From assembly GCF_049739465.1 (NCBI RefSeq), contig NZ_JBMHHY010000023.1:62001-126000 (forward strand): DNA of 64,000 nucleotides, written 5' to 3'. Under the pieces are notes generated by a model. It was not told where the DNA came from. It was given only the letters and a program-made list of their open reading frames with translations, and ran no database searches. Shown in pieces: positions 1 to 9,014 of this stretch (positions are counted from its first letter, which is position 1; each line of letters opens with the position of its first letter). The stretch is from Embleya sp049739465. GTDB taxonomy: Bacteria; Actinomycetota; Actinomycetes; Streptomycetales; Streptomycetaceae. The position numbers and the translations under genes are program-made.

Positions 1-1
1 G

Positions 2-331
2 CTGGGCGATCGTGAGGTACGCACCATCGAGGATCTGGACAACGACCCGGAGACGGCGGACGTGCAGCGTGCGTTGGTGGAGGCCGGCGCGGTCCAGTGC
101 GGCTACTGCGTGCCCGGCGTGGTCGCCTCGGCGTGTGCGCTGCTGGCGCGGGTGAGCGAACCGGGCGAGGTGGAGATCCGGCGGGCGCTGGACGGGCACC
201 CGTGCCGGTGCGCGGGGCCGCACCCGATGGTGGACGCGGTCCGGGCGGCGGCCCGCCGGCGGGTACCGCAGGAGACCCACTCGACGATGATGTTCAACGT
301 GATCGCGCCACCGCCCGGCGGCGCCGAGTGA
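2..331 (+). CDS. (2Fe-2S)-binding subunit of a xanthine dehydrogenase/CO dehydrogenase-family enzyme, C-terminal part
   Basis: Only the last 109 codons are present; the gene enters from the left edge and stops with TGA at 329-331. The visible part is the helical C-terminal [2Fe-2S] domain. CGYC and, about 31 residues later, CRC supply the four cluster cysteines, as in CoxS/XdhC-type electron-transfer subunits. The protein passes electrons from the molybdenum site to a flavin subunit or external acceptor. It lies 13 bp before the Mo-binding subunit gene, so the two are one operon; a FAD subunit gene may lie upstream outside the window. The tail after the last helix (about 20 residues) is not recognisable. 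The substrate cannot be told from this fragment. Confidence 0.9.
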   Translation: MGDREVRTIEDLDNDPETADVQRALVEAGAVQCGYCVPGVVASACALLARVSEPGEVEIRRALDGHPCRCAGPHPMVDAVRAAARRRVPQETHSTMMFNVIAPPPGGAE

Positions 332-344
332 GCGGTGGGAAACG

Positions 345-2516
345 GTGATCGGCGAGTCCGTGCCGCGGCCCGACGGCGATGCCAAGTCCCGGGGGCGGTT
401 CTCCTACACCGGCGACCTGTGGGCCCCGGGCCTGCTGTGGTGCGCGTTGGTGCGCTCGCCGCATCGGCACGCCCGGATCCTGGGCATCGACGCGGCGCCG
501 GCCTACGCGGTGCCGGGCGTGCACCGCGTGGTCACCGCCGCGGACCTGCCGCCGGGCGCCTGCCACGGGGTGATCGTGGCGGATCGGCCGGTGCTCGCGG
601 ACGGCGTGGTGCGCTTCGCCGGCGAGGCGGTCGCGGCGGTCGCGGCGGAGACCCTCCAGGCGGCGCGGGCCGGCGCCGCGGCGGTGCTCGTGTCGTACCA
701 GCCGCTCGAGGTCGCCACGGATCCCGAACACGCCTTCGCCGGGCCGCCGTTGCACCCCGACGGCAATGTGCTGCGGCATATCGCGCTGCGCCACGGGCGA
801 CCGGTCAAGCTGCGCCGGGACGGCACGCCGGTGGCGGAGGTGGTGGTCGAGGGGCTGTACGAGGTGCCCGCGCAGTACCAGGCCAACCCGGCCACCGACG
901 CGGCGCTCGCGCTGCCCTCGTCGGACGGCGGCGTGGAGTTGCACGTGGCCTCGCCGTATCCGCACTCGGACCGGGACCAGGTCGCCGAGTGCCTGGGGTT
1001 GCCCGCCGGGATGGTGCGGCTGATGCCCACCGGTGCGGGCGGCTCCTCCGGCACCCGCGAGGACGTCGGACTCACCGCCGTGGTGGGGCTGTTGGCGCTG
1101 CGCACCGGGCGGCCGGTCAAGGCCGTGCTCGATCGGGACGAGTCGTTGCGGTCGGGCGGGCATCGGCACGCGGCGCGGATGAAGTACACGCATCGCGCGG
1201 ACCGGGACGGGCGGTTGCTCGCGGTGGAGGCGCAGATCATCCTGGACGGCGGCGCGTACGCGGGGGTGTCGCCGGAGGTGATCGGGCGGCTGATCGGGTG
1301 TGCGGCGGGGCCGTACATGGTGCCGTATGCGGCGGTGGACGCGTGGGCGGTGCGCACCAACAACCCGCCGGCGGGGGCGATGCGCGGGCCCGGCGCGGTG
1401 CAGGTGTGCTTCGCGCACGAGGCGCAGATGGACAAGTTGGCGGACGCGCTGGGGATGGACCCGGTGGAGTTGCGGCTGCGCAACGCGCTCAGTTCGGGAA
1501 CGATGCTGACGACGGGTCAGGTGCTGGACGGGCCGGTGCCGGTGGGGGCCGCGTTGCGCGCGGTGGCCGAGGCGGCGCCGCCGGCCGCGCCGCCCGCACC
1601 GGGGACGTTGCGCGGGACGGGGTACGCGGTCGGGCTGATGCCGCTGCTCGGGATCGAGGGGGCGGACGAGTCCTCGACGGCGACGGTGCGCCTCGACGGC
1701 GGCGTGGTGACGGTGACCTGTGCGGCGGTCGAGGTCGGGCAGGGCTTCGTGACGCTGGTTCGGCAGATCGTGGACGAGGTGCTGGGCGTGTCGGACGCGA
1801 TCGTGCTCCAGGCCGGGACGGCGCTGCCGACGGCGGGGGCGCCGGGGGTGGGGCGGCATACGTGGCTGACGGCGGGCGCGGTGGAGCAGGCGGCGCGGGA
1901 GATCCGGGAGCGGTTGTTGGCGCCGGTGGCGGCGCGTTATGGGATGACGGCGCGGTTGTTGGACGTGCGGGACGGGCGGATCAGGTCCTATGACGGGCTG
2001 ATCGACCTGTCGGTGGATGTGATGTACGAGGACACTGCGACGGTGACCACGGCGGGCGCGTATCGGGCGCCGAGTACGGAGCCGTTGGACGACGCGGGGC
2101 AGGGCAACGCGTATCCGGCGGTGGCGTTCGCGGCGTGTCGTGTGGTGGTCGACCTGGATCCGGAGCTGGGCACGATCCGGGTGGTGGACGTGACCGGCGC
2201 CTATGACGCGGGCCGGGTGCTGGATCCGGCGCAGGCGCGGGTGCGGGTGGAGAGTTCGGTGGCGATGGGGGTCGGGCTGGCGCTGACCGAGGACGCCGAG
2301 TCGGTGTGGTCGCCGCCGGGGACGTGGGACGTGCCGCCGATCCGGGTGGCCGCGTGGATCGAGGAGCCGCAACCGGGCGCGCCGTTCGGGGCGAAGGGGT
2401 TGGGCGACGCGGCGATCGTGCCGGTGCCGGCGGCGGTGGCGGCGGCGGTGCGGGACGCGACCGGGTTGGAGCTGCCTCGGCTGCCGCTGCGGCCTCGGGA
2501 TGTGGTGGTGGACTGA
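345..2516 (+). CDS. xanthine dehydrogenase/aldehyde oxidase-family molybdopterin-binding subunit
   Basis: The 723-residue protein has the N-terminal aldehyde-oxidase a/b hammerhead (about 15-115) followed by the two-part molybdopterin-binding region. Seen are a glycine-rich GAGGSSGTRED stretch near 230, GAMRGPGAVQ near 345, and GAKGLGD near the C-terminus. It would catalyse molybdenum hydroxylation of a purine, aldehyde or related substrate in the cytoplasm with the upstream 2Fe-2S subunit. GTG at 345 has a GGTGGGA ribosome site just upstream. In xanthine dehydrogenases the motif K-G-x-G ends in the catalytic Glu; here the position (residue 688, codon 2406-2408) is Asp. No CoxL signature (AYRCSFR) is seen, so true CO dehydrogenase is unlikely. 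The substrate is unknown. Confidence 0.9.
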   Translation: MIGESVPRPDGDAKSRGRFSYTGDLWAPGLLWCALVRSPHRHARILGIDAAPAYAVPGVHRVVTAADLPPGACHGVIVADRPVLADGVVRFAGEAVAAVAAETLQAARAGAAAVLVSYQPLEVATDPEHAFAGPPLHPDGNVLRHIALRHGRPVKLRRDGTPVAEVVVEGLYEVPAQYQANPATDAALALPSSDGGVELHVASPYPHSDRDQVAECLGLPAGMVRLMPTGAGGSSGTREDVGLTAVVGLLALRTGRPVKAVLDRDESLRSGGHRHAARMKYTHRADRDGRLLAVEAQIILDGGAYAGVSPEVIGRLIGCAAGPYMVPYAAVDAWAVRTNNPPAGAMRGPGAVQVCFAHEAQMDKLADALGMDPVELRLRNALSSGTMLTTGQVLDGPVPVGAALRAVAEAAPPAAPPAPGTLRGTGYAVGLMPLLGIEGADESSTATVRLDGGVVTVTCAAVEVGQGFVTLVRQIVDEVLGVSDAIVLQAGTALPTAGAPGVGRHTWLTAGAVEQAAREIRERLLAPVAARYGMTARLLDVRDGRIRSYDGLIDLSVDVMYEDTATVTTAGAYRAPSTEPLDDAGQGNAYPAVAFAACRVVVDLDPELGTIRVVDVTGAYDAGRVLDPAQARVRVESSVAMGVGLALTEDAESVWSPPGTWDVPPIRVAAWIEEPQPGAPFGAKGLGDAAIVPVPAAVAAAVRDATGLELPRLPLRPRDVVVD

Positions 2517-2604
2517 GGCGGGGCTTCGGCTCGGGCTGTCGCCTTGGTCGGGGATCGAGAGGTTGCGGCTATTGGTGTGATAAGAGGCTGATCCGACCAA
2601 GCTC

Positions 2605-2610
2605 TACGCT
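2605..2610 (+). promoter_or_regulatory. -10 box for leaderless MFS gene
   Basis: TACGCT lies exactly 12 bases before the GTG start at 2617 with a 6-base gap and no ribosome-binding site, the spacing expected if transcription starts at the start codon. No clear -35 was found. It is one of eight identical arrangements in this window. Confidence 0.5.
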
Positions 2611-2616
2611 GTCGAG

Positions 2617-4065
2617 GTGACAGCAGTCGGAGAGTCGAATGTCGGGGATTCGAAGCGAATACCGGATCGGGCGGAACAGCCCGACGGGGAGCCCGCCGTA
2701 CCGTCCGACCGGGCACCCGGGGTACTGACCCGGCCCTATCGCGCGCTCACGCTCGGCATCGTGTCGGTCGTACTGCTGATCGCCTTCGAGGCGATGGCCG
2801 TGGGCACCGCGATGCCGGTGGCGGTCAAGGAACTCGACGGAGTGCCGCTGTACGCCCTGGCCTTCTCCGCGTTCTTCACCACCAGCCTGTTGGCCATGGT
2901 GGTCTCCGGCGAGTGGTGTGACGCGCGTGGACCGCGGCTGCCGCTGTTCGGCGGGATCGGCGCGTTCGCCACCGGGCTGCTGCTGGCCGGCACGGCGCAG
3001 TCGATGTGGCCGTTCATCGCGGGTCGGGCCGTGCAGGGCCTCGGCGGCGGGCTGGTGATCGTCTCGCTGTACGTGGTGGTCGGTCGCGCGTATCCGTCCG
3101 CGCTGCGCCCGCGTGTGTTCTCGGCGTTCTCCGCGGCATGGGTGCTGCCCTCGATCGTCGGGCCGCCGGTGTCCGGGTTGGTCACCGATCACCTGGGCTG
3201 GCGCTGGGTGTTCCTGGCCATCCCGGTGCTGGTGGTACTGCCGCTGGTGATGATGTTGCCGCAGGTGGAGCGGATGGCGGGCGCGCCGGATGCGGGCGTG
3301 CGGATGAACCGGCGGCGGATCGGCGCGGCGGTGGGGGCCTCGGCGGGCGCGGGGTTGCTGCAGTACGGCGGGCAACATCTGGACGCGGTGGGCGTGGTGT
3401 TGCTGGTGGTGGGATTGGCGCTGATGGCCGCGACGGTGTCGCGGTTGCTGCCGGCGGGCACGCTGCGGGCGGCGCGCGGGTTGCCGACAGTGATCCTGTC
3501 CCGGGGCGTGCTCGCGGGGGCGTTCTTCACGGTCGAGTCGTTCGTGCCGCTGATGCTGATCAGTGAACACGGCCTGTCGCCGACGCGGGCCGGGCTGACC
3601 CTGACGGTGGGCGCGCTGTCCTGGGCGATCGGCTCCTGGATCCAGGGCCGCTCACCGCACGAACTGCGGCCGCGCCTGGTCCAGGCGGGCTTCGTATGCG
3701 TGGCGCTCGCGATCGGCGGGGCGCTGCTTGCGCTGGCGCCGGGGATGCCCGCCTACACGGTCACGGTGGGCTGGTTCTTCGGCGGCATGGGCATGGGGAT
3801 GGCCGTCTCCTCGGTCAGTGTGCTCACCCTGGACCTGTCCACACCCGAGGAGGCCGGCGCCAACTCCTCGTCCCTCCAGGTGGCCGACTCGCTCGGCACG
3901 ATCGTCCTGGTCGGCCTGGCCGGCGCCATCTTCGCCGCCCTCCACGAGGGCACCGGCCGGGACGGCGGCGTCTTCACCGTGATCTTCACGATCATGCTCG
4001 TGGTGGCATTGGTCGGGGCACTCCTGGCTCCGAGGGTGCGACGGCGTCCGACCACTTCCGAGTGA
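2617..4065 (+). CDS. major facilitator superfamily transporter
   Basis: A 482-residue integral membrane protein with a hydrophilic 45-residue N-terminal tail and then about 12-14 hydrophobic segments. After the second segment there is the MFS loop motif variant GEWCDARGPRLPLFGG, and further on GRAVQGLGGGLVIV and the PSIVGPPVSGLVTDHLGWRWVF stretch typical of drug:H+ antiporter-like transporters (broken by no gap). It probably exports a small molecule across the cytoplasmic membrane; the substrate is not evident. It stands alone, about 100 bp after the molybdenum hydroxylase gene, with its own apparent leaderless promoter. The GTG at 2617 was chosen because the reading frame opens there and the -10 box is correctly spaced. 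Confidence 0.88.
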   Translation: MTAVGESNVGDSKRIPDRAEQPDGEPAVPSDRAPGVLTRPYRALTLGIVSVVLLIAFEAMAVGTAMPVAVKELDGVPLYALAFSAFFTTSLLAMVVSGEWCDARGPRLPLFGGIGAFATGLLLAGTAQSMWPFIAGRAVQGLGGGLVIVSLYVVVGRAYPSALRPRVFSAFSAAWVLPSIVGPPVSGLVTDHLGWRWVFLAIPVLVVLPLVMMLPQVERMAGAPDAGVRMNRRRIGAAVGASAGAGLLQYGGQHLDAVGVVLLVVGLALMAATVSRLLPAGTLRAARGLPTVILSRGVLAGAFFTVESFVPLMLISEHGLSPTRAGLTLTVGALSWAIGSWIQGRSPHELRPRLVQAGFVCVALAIGGALLALAPGMPAYTVTVGWFFGGMGMGMAVSSVSVLTLDLSTPEEAGANSSSLQVADSLGTIVLVGLAGAIFAALHEGTGRDGGVFTVIFTIMLVVALVGALLAPRVRRRPTTSE

Positions 4066-4180
4066 GCGCATTCGGTGGTGCGCCCTGGGACAGCCGGCGG
4101 TGGTCGCGTCCGAGGGTGCAGTCGTCGATGCCTTTGCGGGACTCCCGAGGCCGAGTGGGTCGCACGTGGGGGATGTGTCG

Positions 4181-4186
4181 TAGCGT
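4181..4186 (+). promoter_or_regulatory. -10 box for leaderless methyltransferase gene
   Basis: TAGCGT starts 12 bases before ATG at 4193. The 6-base gap is GCGGGG and there is no Shine-Dalgarno sequence at the right distance, so a leaderless transcript is inferred. Confidence 0.5.
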
Positions 4187-4192
4187 GCGGGG

Positions 4193-4837
4193 ATGGATCG
4201 TACGGGGATGGATGACGTGGTCGGTGACGGGGCTTTGCGAGTTCGGGGGACGGTCGGGTACGGGGCGGACGCTTCGGAGCTGGTGGAGCAGTACGAGAGC
4301 GTGAGCTTTCGGGAGGTGCATCGGGACGTCCTGCACCTGCTGCCCGAGATGCCGTGCCGGGTGCTTGATGTCGGCTCCGGCAGTGGGCGGGACGCCGCCG
4401 CGTTGGCCGCGCTCGGTCATGTGGTCGTAGCCGTCGAACCGACGCCGGAATTGCGGGAGTCGGGGCAGCGGGTGCATGCCGGAGCGTGGGTGGAGTGGGT
4501 CGACGACTCGCTGCCCGGGCTCGGGACGCTTCGGGGGCCGTTCGAATTGGTGCTGCTGACCGCCGTGTGGATGCATCTGGACCCGGCCGAGCGGGCTGCG
4601 GGGATGCAGCGGCTGGGGGAGTTGGTGGTGCCCGGCGGGCGGATGGTGCTGGTGTTGCGTCATGGGCCGGTGCCGGCCGGGCGGTTGATGTGGGACGTGT
4701 CCGCGGCGGAGACGGTCGAGTTGGGCGGCCGGTTCGGCTTCGTGCCGGTGTGGGTGGGGGAGCGGGGGGACCCGCATGGGCGGGGCGGGGTGAGTTGGAG
4801 CGTCGTGGTGATGGATCGCGTGTCCGAGGTGGCGTGA
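4193..4837 (+). CDS. class I SAM-dependent methyltransferase
   Basis: A 214-residue soluble protein. Motif I is VLDVGSGSGRDAAALA near residue 58, followed by an acidic end of beta-2 (VVAVEPT), which together bind S-adenosylmethionine. Motif-like LVLLTAVWMHLD and the later GRMVLVLRHGP strand complete a Rossmann methyltransferase. The family (methyltransferase domain 11/25-like) acts on small molecules or tRNA/protein targets; nothing nearby reveals the acceptor. The start is set by the first ATG and the -10 box 12 bases before it. It is monocistronic between an MFS gene and a helicase. Confidence 0.85.
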   Translation: MDRTGMDDVVGDGALRVRGTVGYGADASELVEQYESVSFREVHRDVLHLLPEMPCRVLDVGSGSGRDAAALAALGHVVVAVEPTPELRESGQRVHAGAWVEWVDDSLPGLGTLRGPFELVLLTAVWMHLDPAERAAGMQRLGELVVPGGRMVLVLRHGPVPAGRLMWDVSAAETVELGGRFGFVPVWVGERGDPHGRGGVSWSVVVMDRVSEVA

Positions 4838-5168
4838 CCGCGCGACGGTGTCCGCGGGCGAAGGCCCGGTACGGGACTCGCCGGGTGTAGGTGCGGGGCA
4901 TCGTCGTGGCGCAGCGGGCGTCGTGAGCAACGACACGTCACCCGCTGCCCACCGGGCGGTTTGTCGCGACGCGCCCGCGACGTGCCGGAGCCGGGTCGGT
5001 GACGTGGTCGGCGAGGCTGCGGCCGACCCGGCGTGCCGGGCCGAATCGGCGTCCAGCGAACCGGTTTCCGGCCCGCGCGCGGGCCGGACAGCCGGGGACC
5101 CGATGGGGGCTCGGGTAGGCTGAGCGTTTGTCTTTGGTGGGTTCCCGGGTTGGAGCGGAAACGTCGTA
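4838..5168 (+). promoter_or_regulatory. intergenic region with a TAGGCT promoter for the helicase
   Basis: This 331-base gap contains no gene I can support. TAGGCT at 5116-5121 is a good actinobacterial -10 box; a transcript starting about 7 bases later would have a leader of about 40 bases ending in GGAGCGG (5152-5158), upstream of the GTG at 5169. A -35 was not obvious. Confidence 0.4.
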
Positions 5169-6950
5169 GTGAGTACCGCAGCCGCGTCCCATCTGTCCCC
5201 GGCCTTTCCCAATCGTGCCTCCTGGGGCACCGCGAACAAGCTGCGTGCGTGGCAGCAGGGGGCGTTGGACGCCTATCTGGAGCGGCAGCCTCGGGACTTT
5301 CTCGCGGTGGCCACGCCCGGCGCCGGCAAGACGACGTTCGCGCTGCGGATCGCCTCCGAGTTGTTGGACGCGCATGTGATCCACCAGGTCACCATCGTCG
5401 CGCCGACCGAGCATCTCAAGAAGCAGTGGGCCGAGGCCGCCGCGCGCATCGGCCTGCGGATCGACCCGAATTATTCGAGTTCGTCCGGGCCGGTGTCGAA
5501 GGAGTATCACGGCATCGCGGTCACCTACGCCGGGGTCGGCGTGCATCCGATGTTGCATCGCCGCCGGGTGGAGAACCGCAAGACGCTGGTGATCCTGGAC
5601 GAGATCCACCACGCGGGCGACAGCAAGTCGTGGGGCGAGGCGTGCATGGAGGCGTTCGAGCCGGCCACCCGACGGCTCGCGCTGACCGGTACGCCGTTTC
5701 GCTCGGACATCAACCCGATCCCGTTCGTGGCCTACGAGGAGGGCAGGGACGGGATTCGGCGCTCGTCCGCCGACTACACCTACGGGTACGGCCACGCGCT
5801 CGGGGACGGCGTGGTGCGGCCGGTGATCTTCCTGTCCTACTCGGGCGATCTGCGCTGGCGGACCAAGGCCGGCGACGAGATTGCCGCGTCGTTGGGCGAG
5901 CCGATGACCAAGGACGCGATCAGCCAGGCCTGGCGGACCGCGCTCGACCCGCAGGGCGCGTGGATGCCGCAGGTGTTGCGGGCGGCGGACAAGCGGCTGG
6001 GGGAGGTACGCAAGGCGATCCCGGACGCGGGCGGCCTGGTGATCGCCACCGACCACGAGTCGGCCCGGGCGTACGCGCGGATGATCCGCGAGATCACCGG
6101 CGAGGGCGCCACCCTGGTGTTGTCCGACGACGTCGGCGCGTCCAAGAAGATCGAGGACTTCTCCGGGTCCGAGGATCGCTGGATGGTCGCGGTGCGGATG
6201 GTCTCGGAAGGGGTGGACGTGCCGCGGCTGTCGGTCGGGGTGTTCGCCACCACGATTTCCACGCCGTTGTTCTTCGCCCAGGCGGTCGGTCGTTTCGTGC
6301 GGGCTCGGCGGCGGGGCGAGACCGCCTCGGTGTTCCTGCCGTCGGTGCCGACGTTGCTTCAGCATGCGAACGAGATGGAGATCGAGCGCGATCACGTGTT
6401 GGACCGCCCGAAGAAGGAGGGCGGGCTGTACGACGAGGAGGACGCGCTCGTCGCGCAGGCCAACGCGACCAAGGACGAACCGGGGCAGCAGGAGGAGTTC
6501 GCGTTCGAGGCGCTGGAGAGCGAGGCGCGGTTCGACCGGGTGTTGTTCGACGGCGCCGAGTTCGGGCTTCAGGCGCATGTGGGCAGCGAGGAGGAAGAGG
6601 AGTACCTGGGTCTGCCGGGGCTGCTCGAACCCGATCAGGTGCAGATGTTGCTCCAGTCGCGGCAGGCCAAGCAGGTGGCCAAGAGCCGGCGCAAGCCCGA
6701 CCACCAGGCCGACCTGTCGGAGAAACCGGCGGACCAGCGCCCGGTGGTGACGCATCGTCAGATGACCGCGATGCGCAAGGAGCTGAACACGATGGTGGCC
6801 GCCTGGCATCACCGGACCGGGCAGACGCACGGGCAGATTCACAACGAGCTGCGGCGGGTGTGTGGGGGGCCGGCGGTGGCGCAGGCTTCCGCGGGGCAGT
6901 TGGAGGCTCGGATCGGCAAGATTCGGGAGTGGGCCACGTCGGGGCGGTGA
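5169..6950 (+). CDS. superfamily 2 DEAD/DEAH-type helicase
   Basis: The 593-residue protein carries all core SF2 motifs in order: Q-like LRAWQQGALDAYL, Walker A TPGAGKTT (about 50), motif Ia VAPTEHLKKQW, motif II DEIH (about 140), motif III LTGTPF, then the C-terminal domain with GGLVIATDHESARAYA, SEGVDVPRLSVGVFAT and the QAVGRFVRAR motif VI. It should unwind or translocate on nucleic acid using ATP. A charged C-terminal extension (about 400-593) ends in a region containing HRQMTAMRKELNTMVAAWHH, whose role I cannot assign. Closely related stand-alone helicases are widespread in Streptomyces. GTG at 5169 follows GGAGCGG. Confidence 0.92.
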   Translation: MSTAAASHLSPAFPNRASWGTANKLRAWQQGALDAYLERQPRDFLAVATPGAGKTTFALRIASELLDAHVIHQVTIVAPTEHLKKQWAEAAARIGLRIDPNYSSSSGPVSKEYHGIAVTYAGVGVHPMLHRRRVENRKTLVILDEIHHAGDSKSWGEACMEAFEPATRRLALTGTPFRSDINPIPFVAYEEGRDGIRRSSADYTYGYGHALGDGVVRPVIFLSYSGDLRWRTKAGDEIAASLGEPMTKDAISQAWRTALDPQGAWMPQVLRAADKRLGEVRKAIPDAGGLVIATDHESARAYARMIREITGEGATLVLSDDVGASKKIEDFSGSEDRWMVAVRMVSEGVDVPRLSVGVFATTISTPLFFAQAVGRFVRARRRGETASVFLPSVPTLLQHANEMEIERDHVLDRPKKEGGLYDEEDALVAQANATKDEPGQQEEFAFEALESEARFDRVLFDGAEFGLQAHVGSEEEEEYLGLPGLLEPDQVQMLLQSRQAKQVAKSRRKPDHQADLSEKPADQRPVVTHRQMTAMRKELNTMVAAWHHRTGQTHGQIHNELRRVCGGPAVAQASAGQLEARIGKIREWATSGR

Positions 6951-7392
6951 GCCCGGTCGGCCGCGTTGGGCCCGTTGATCGGGTCGGGTGGGGTCGGGTT
7001 GTGTCGGGTGCTCGGGAAGTGGTCTCAGGGTGTGGGACGGGGTGTCCGGCTGGTGGGCTCAAGGCGGTTCGAGTCGGACGTGATGAGGATCGCGTTTGGG
7101 GAATTGCGTTGCTTGTGTTATTTGTCCTCATTGATTTGATATTTTACCTGTCCGTATCCCGGATATCCGGTGCCAAAAATGCCCCCTCTGGTTAGCGTGA
7201 TCTTCCGACGCGCTGCGAAGGAGAAACCGTCCTGCGTGGGCGTGGGAATCCGTTCGGCCTGCCCGCCGAGTGGCGACGAGTACGTGTCCTGGCCCCATGA
7301 CCTGGCGCCGCACAGCCTCGCGAATGTGGCGTTCCGTACGGGGAGCGAACGCCCCTGGACGTAATGCAACGTCACGCGAAGGGAGGGGCCCG
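6951..7392. other. non-coding gap with an AT-richer stretch
   Basis: This 442-base gap separates the helicase from the IclR gene. No credible gene is seen. Bases 7095-7205 are much richer in A/T than the surroundings (for example TTGATTTGATATTTTACC at about 7130-7148), which in this genome is typical of promoter or regulator-binding DNA, probably serving the IclR gene. Confidence 0.35.
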
Positions 7393-8064
7393 GTGGTAGC
7401 CGAAACGTCACAGACCCTGGACCGAGGACTCAAGGTTCTCGAACTGCTCGCCGATGCCTCGGACGGACTGTCCGTGCACGACATCGCCGCCGCGCTCGGT
7501 GTCAACCGCACCGTCGTCTATCGCATCCTCGCCACGCTGGAGCAGCACGGTCTGATCCGACGCGACGAGAGCGGCCGGACCAGGCTCGGCCTGGGTGCCC
7601 TGCAACTGGCCCGGCGGGCACATCCGTTGGTTCGGGACGCGGCGGTGCCGTGTCTGCGTCGGCTGGCCGAGGAGACCGGGGCCACCGCGCACCTGACCAT
7701 CGTGGACGGCATGGAGGCGCTGGTGGTGGCGGTGGCCGAACCGACCTGGACCGACTACCACGTGGCCTACCGGGTGGGCTCGCGGCACGCGTTGGAGGCG
7801 GGGGCGGCGGGGCTGGCGATCCTGGCCGCGCGGCGCGTGATGGCGGGCCTCGACGGGCCTCGGTCGTATGTGTACGCCCCCGGCGACGGTCGGCACACGG
7901 TGCCCGGGATCGCGGCCTCGGTGCCGGATCTGGCGGCGGTGGAATCGAGTGTCGGGATCGTCTCGCTGGGCAACCTGGACACCGAGCGGCTGGGACATCG
8001 GGTGGCCGAGGCGGCGGCCGAACTCTCCGACGAACTCGGTGGGGTTCGGGTCTCCGCGGCGTAG
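7393..8064 (+). CDS. IclR-family transcriptional regulator
   Basis: A 223-residue regulator. The N-terminal winged HTH (about 5-65) reads QTLDRGLKVLELLADASDGLSVHDIAAALGVNRTVVYRILATLEQHGLI, classic for IclR (shown in the protein, not repeated here beyond its ends). The C-terminal ligand-binding domain includes the conserved H-x-x-LEAGAAGLAILA stretch. The GTG at 7393 was chosen over an upstream in-frame ATG because GGGAGGGG lies about 6 bases before it. There is no obvious target gene beside it: the helicase and the protease are on the same strand but separated by gaps. The ligand is unknown. Confidence 0.88.
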   Translation: MVAETSQTLDRGLKVLELLADASDGLSVHDIAAALGVNRTVVYRILATLEQHGLIRRDESGRTRLGLGALQLARRAHPLVRDAAVPCLRRLAEETGATAHLTIVDGMEALVVAVAEPTWTDYHVAYRVGSRHALEAGAAGLAILAARRVMAGLDGPRSYVYAPGDGRHTVPGIAASVPDLAAVESSVGIVSLGNLDTERLGHRVAEAAAELSDELGGVRVSAA

Positions 8065-8229
8065 CGCGGCGCGGGCGCCTCCGGCGGGGCGGCGGGTTCG
8101 GGTGGCGCGCCGGTCGGCGGGCGCGTGGCGGGTGTGGCGGGCGCGGCGGGCGTGGTGGCGCGGGTTGCGGGCGGGGTTGGCGCGAGTCCGGTACGAGGGG
8201 CGGGGGCGCGCCGTGTTTAATTGCCAAGC

Positions 8230-9000
8230 GTGGCCCGAACCAAGCTCACCCTGCCGGTGTCTCTGCTCCTTGTCGCGATCCTGTTCGGCTTCGCGTTCCT
8301 GGTGCCGATGCCGTACGTCCTGATCACGCCGGGATCGGTCGCCGACACGCTCGGCGACGACGGAGGGCGGCCGGTGGTCGAGATCTCGGGGCCCGTGCCG
8401 GTGTACCCGACGAACGGGCGTCTGCTGCTCACCACGATCCATGCGAGCGGGCGGGACGAGACGCATCGGCTGGGCTCGTTGATCAGCGCGTGGTGGAACA
8501 CGGACGAGGCCGTGGTGCCGAAGAAGTCGATCTACCCGGACGGCAAGTCGGTCAAGGAAGTCGTCGCGGGCAATGTCAAGGACATGGTCAAGTCGCAGGA
8601 CAACGCGACGGTCGCGGCCTTGAAGTATCTCGGCAAGTCGCCGGACCAGGTCAAGGTGACGTTGCATCTGACCGATGTGGGTGGGCCCAGTGCGGGGCTT
8701 TTCTTCGCGCTCGGGATCGTGGACAAGCTGACCGAGGGCGGGCTTACCGGGGGGCGGACGATCGCCGGTACGGGGGCGATCGACGGGGATGGCAAGGTGG
8801 GGGAGATCGGGGGGTTGCCGATGAAGCTGCTTGCTGCGAAGCGGGCGGGGGCCACGGTTTTCGTTTTGCCCAAGGGGGAGTGTGGCGAGGCTGGGCGGGT
8901 TGGGCATGGTGGGCTGAAGTTGATCCCGGTGGAGACGCTTTCGGGGGCGGTGGATGCGCTTCATGCGTTGAACTCGGGGGGGCCCGTGCCTTCTTGCTGA
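8230..9000 (+). CDS. membrane-anchored S16 (Lon C-terminal-like) serine protease without PDZ domain
   Basis: The 256-residue protein has one N-terminal transmembrane segment (about 8-27) ending in VPMPYVLITPG, as in the YlbL/SdrC family, so the bulk is outside the membrane. The C-terminal half is the Lon proteolytic domain: DVGGPSAG carries the catalytic Ser and MKLLAAKRAGA the catalytic Lys, with TGGRTIAGTGAIDGDGKVGEIGG between. YlbL proteins are normally about 340-370 residues with a PDZ domain between the anchor and the protease. Here the sequence runs almost directly from NATVAALKYLG to VTLHLTDVGGPSAG. GTG at 8230 is preferred because TTTAAT (8216-8221) looks like a -10 box; a TTG at 8221 is in frame. 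Confidence 0.85.
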   Translation: MARTKLTLPVSLLLVAILFGFAFLVPMPYVLITPGSVADTLGDDGGRPVVEISGPVPVYPTNGRLLLTTIHASGRDETHRLGSLISAWWNTDEAVVPKKSIYPDGKSVKEVVAGNVKDMVKSQDNATVAALKYLGKSPDQVKVTLHLTDVGGPSAGLFFALGIVDKLTEGGLTGGRTIAGTGAIDGDGKVGEIGGLPMKLLAAKRAGATVFVLPKGECGEAGRVGHGGLKLIPVETLSGAVDALHALNSGGPVPSC

Positions 9001-9014
9001 CGCGCGGGTTTTTT

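Noticed and set aside
294..2600. A 768-codon open frame on the minus strand opposite the Mo-hydroxylase gene
   Set aside because: It is Arg/His/Pro-rich, follows the third-position bias of the real gene and matches no family; such antisense frames are normal in very GC-rich DNA.
5033..7195. A 720-codon plus-strand frame overlapping the helicase gene
   Set aside because: It is Arg/Gly-rich shadow coding; the helicase motifs are in the other frame.
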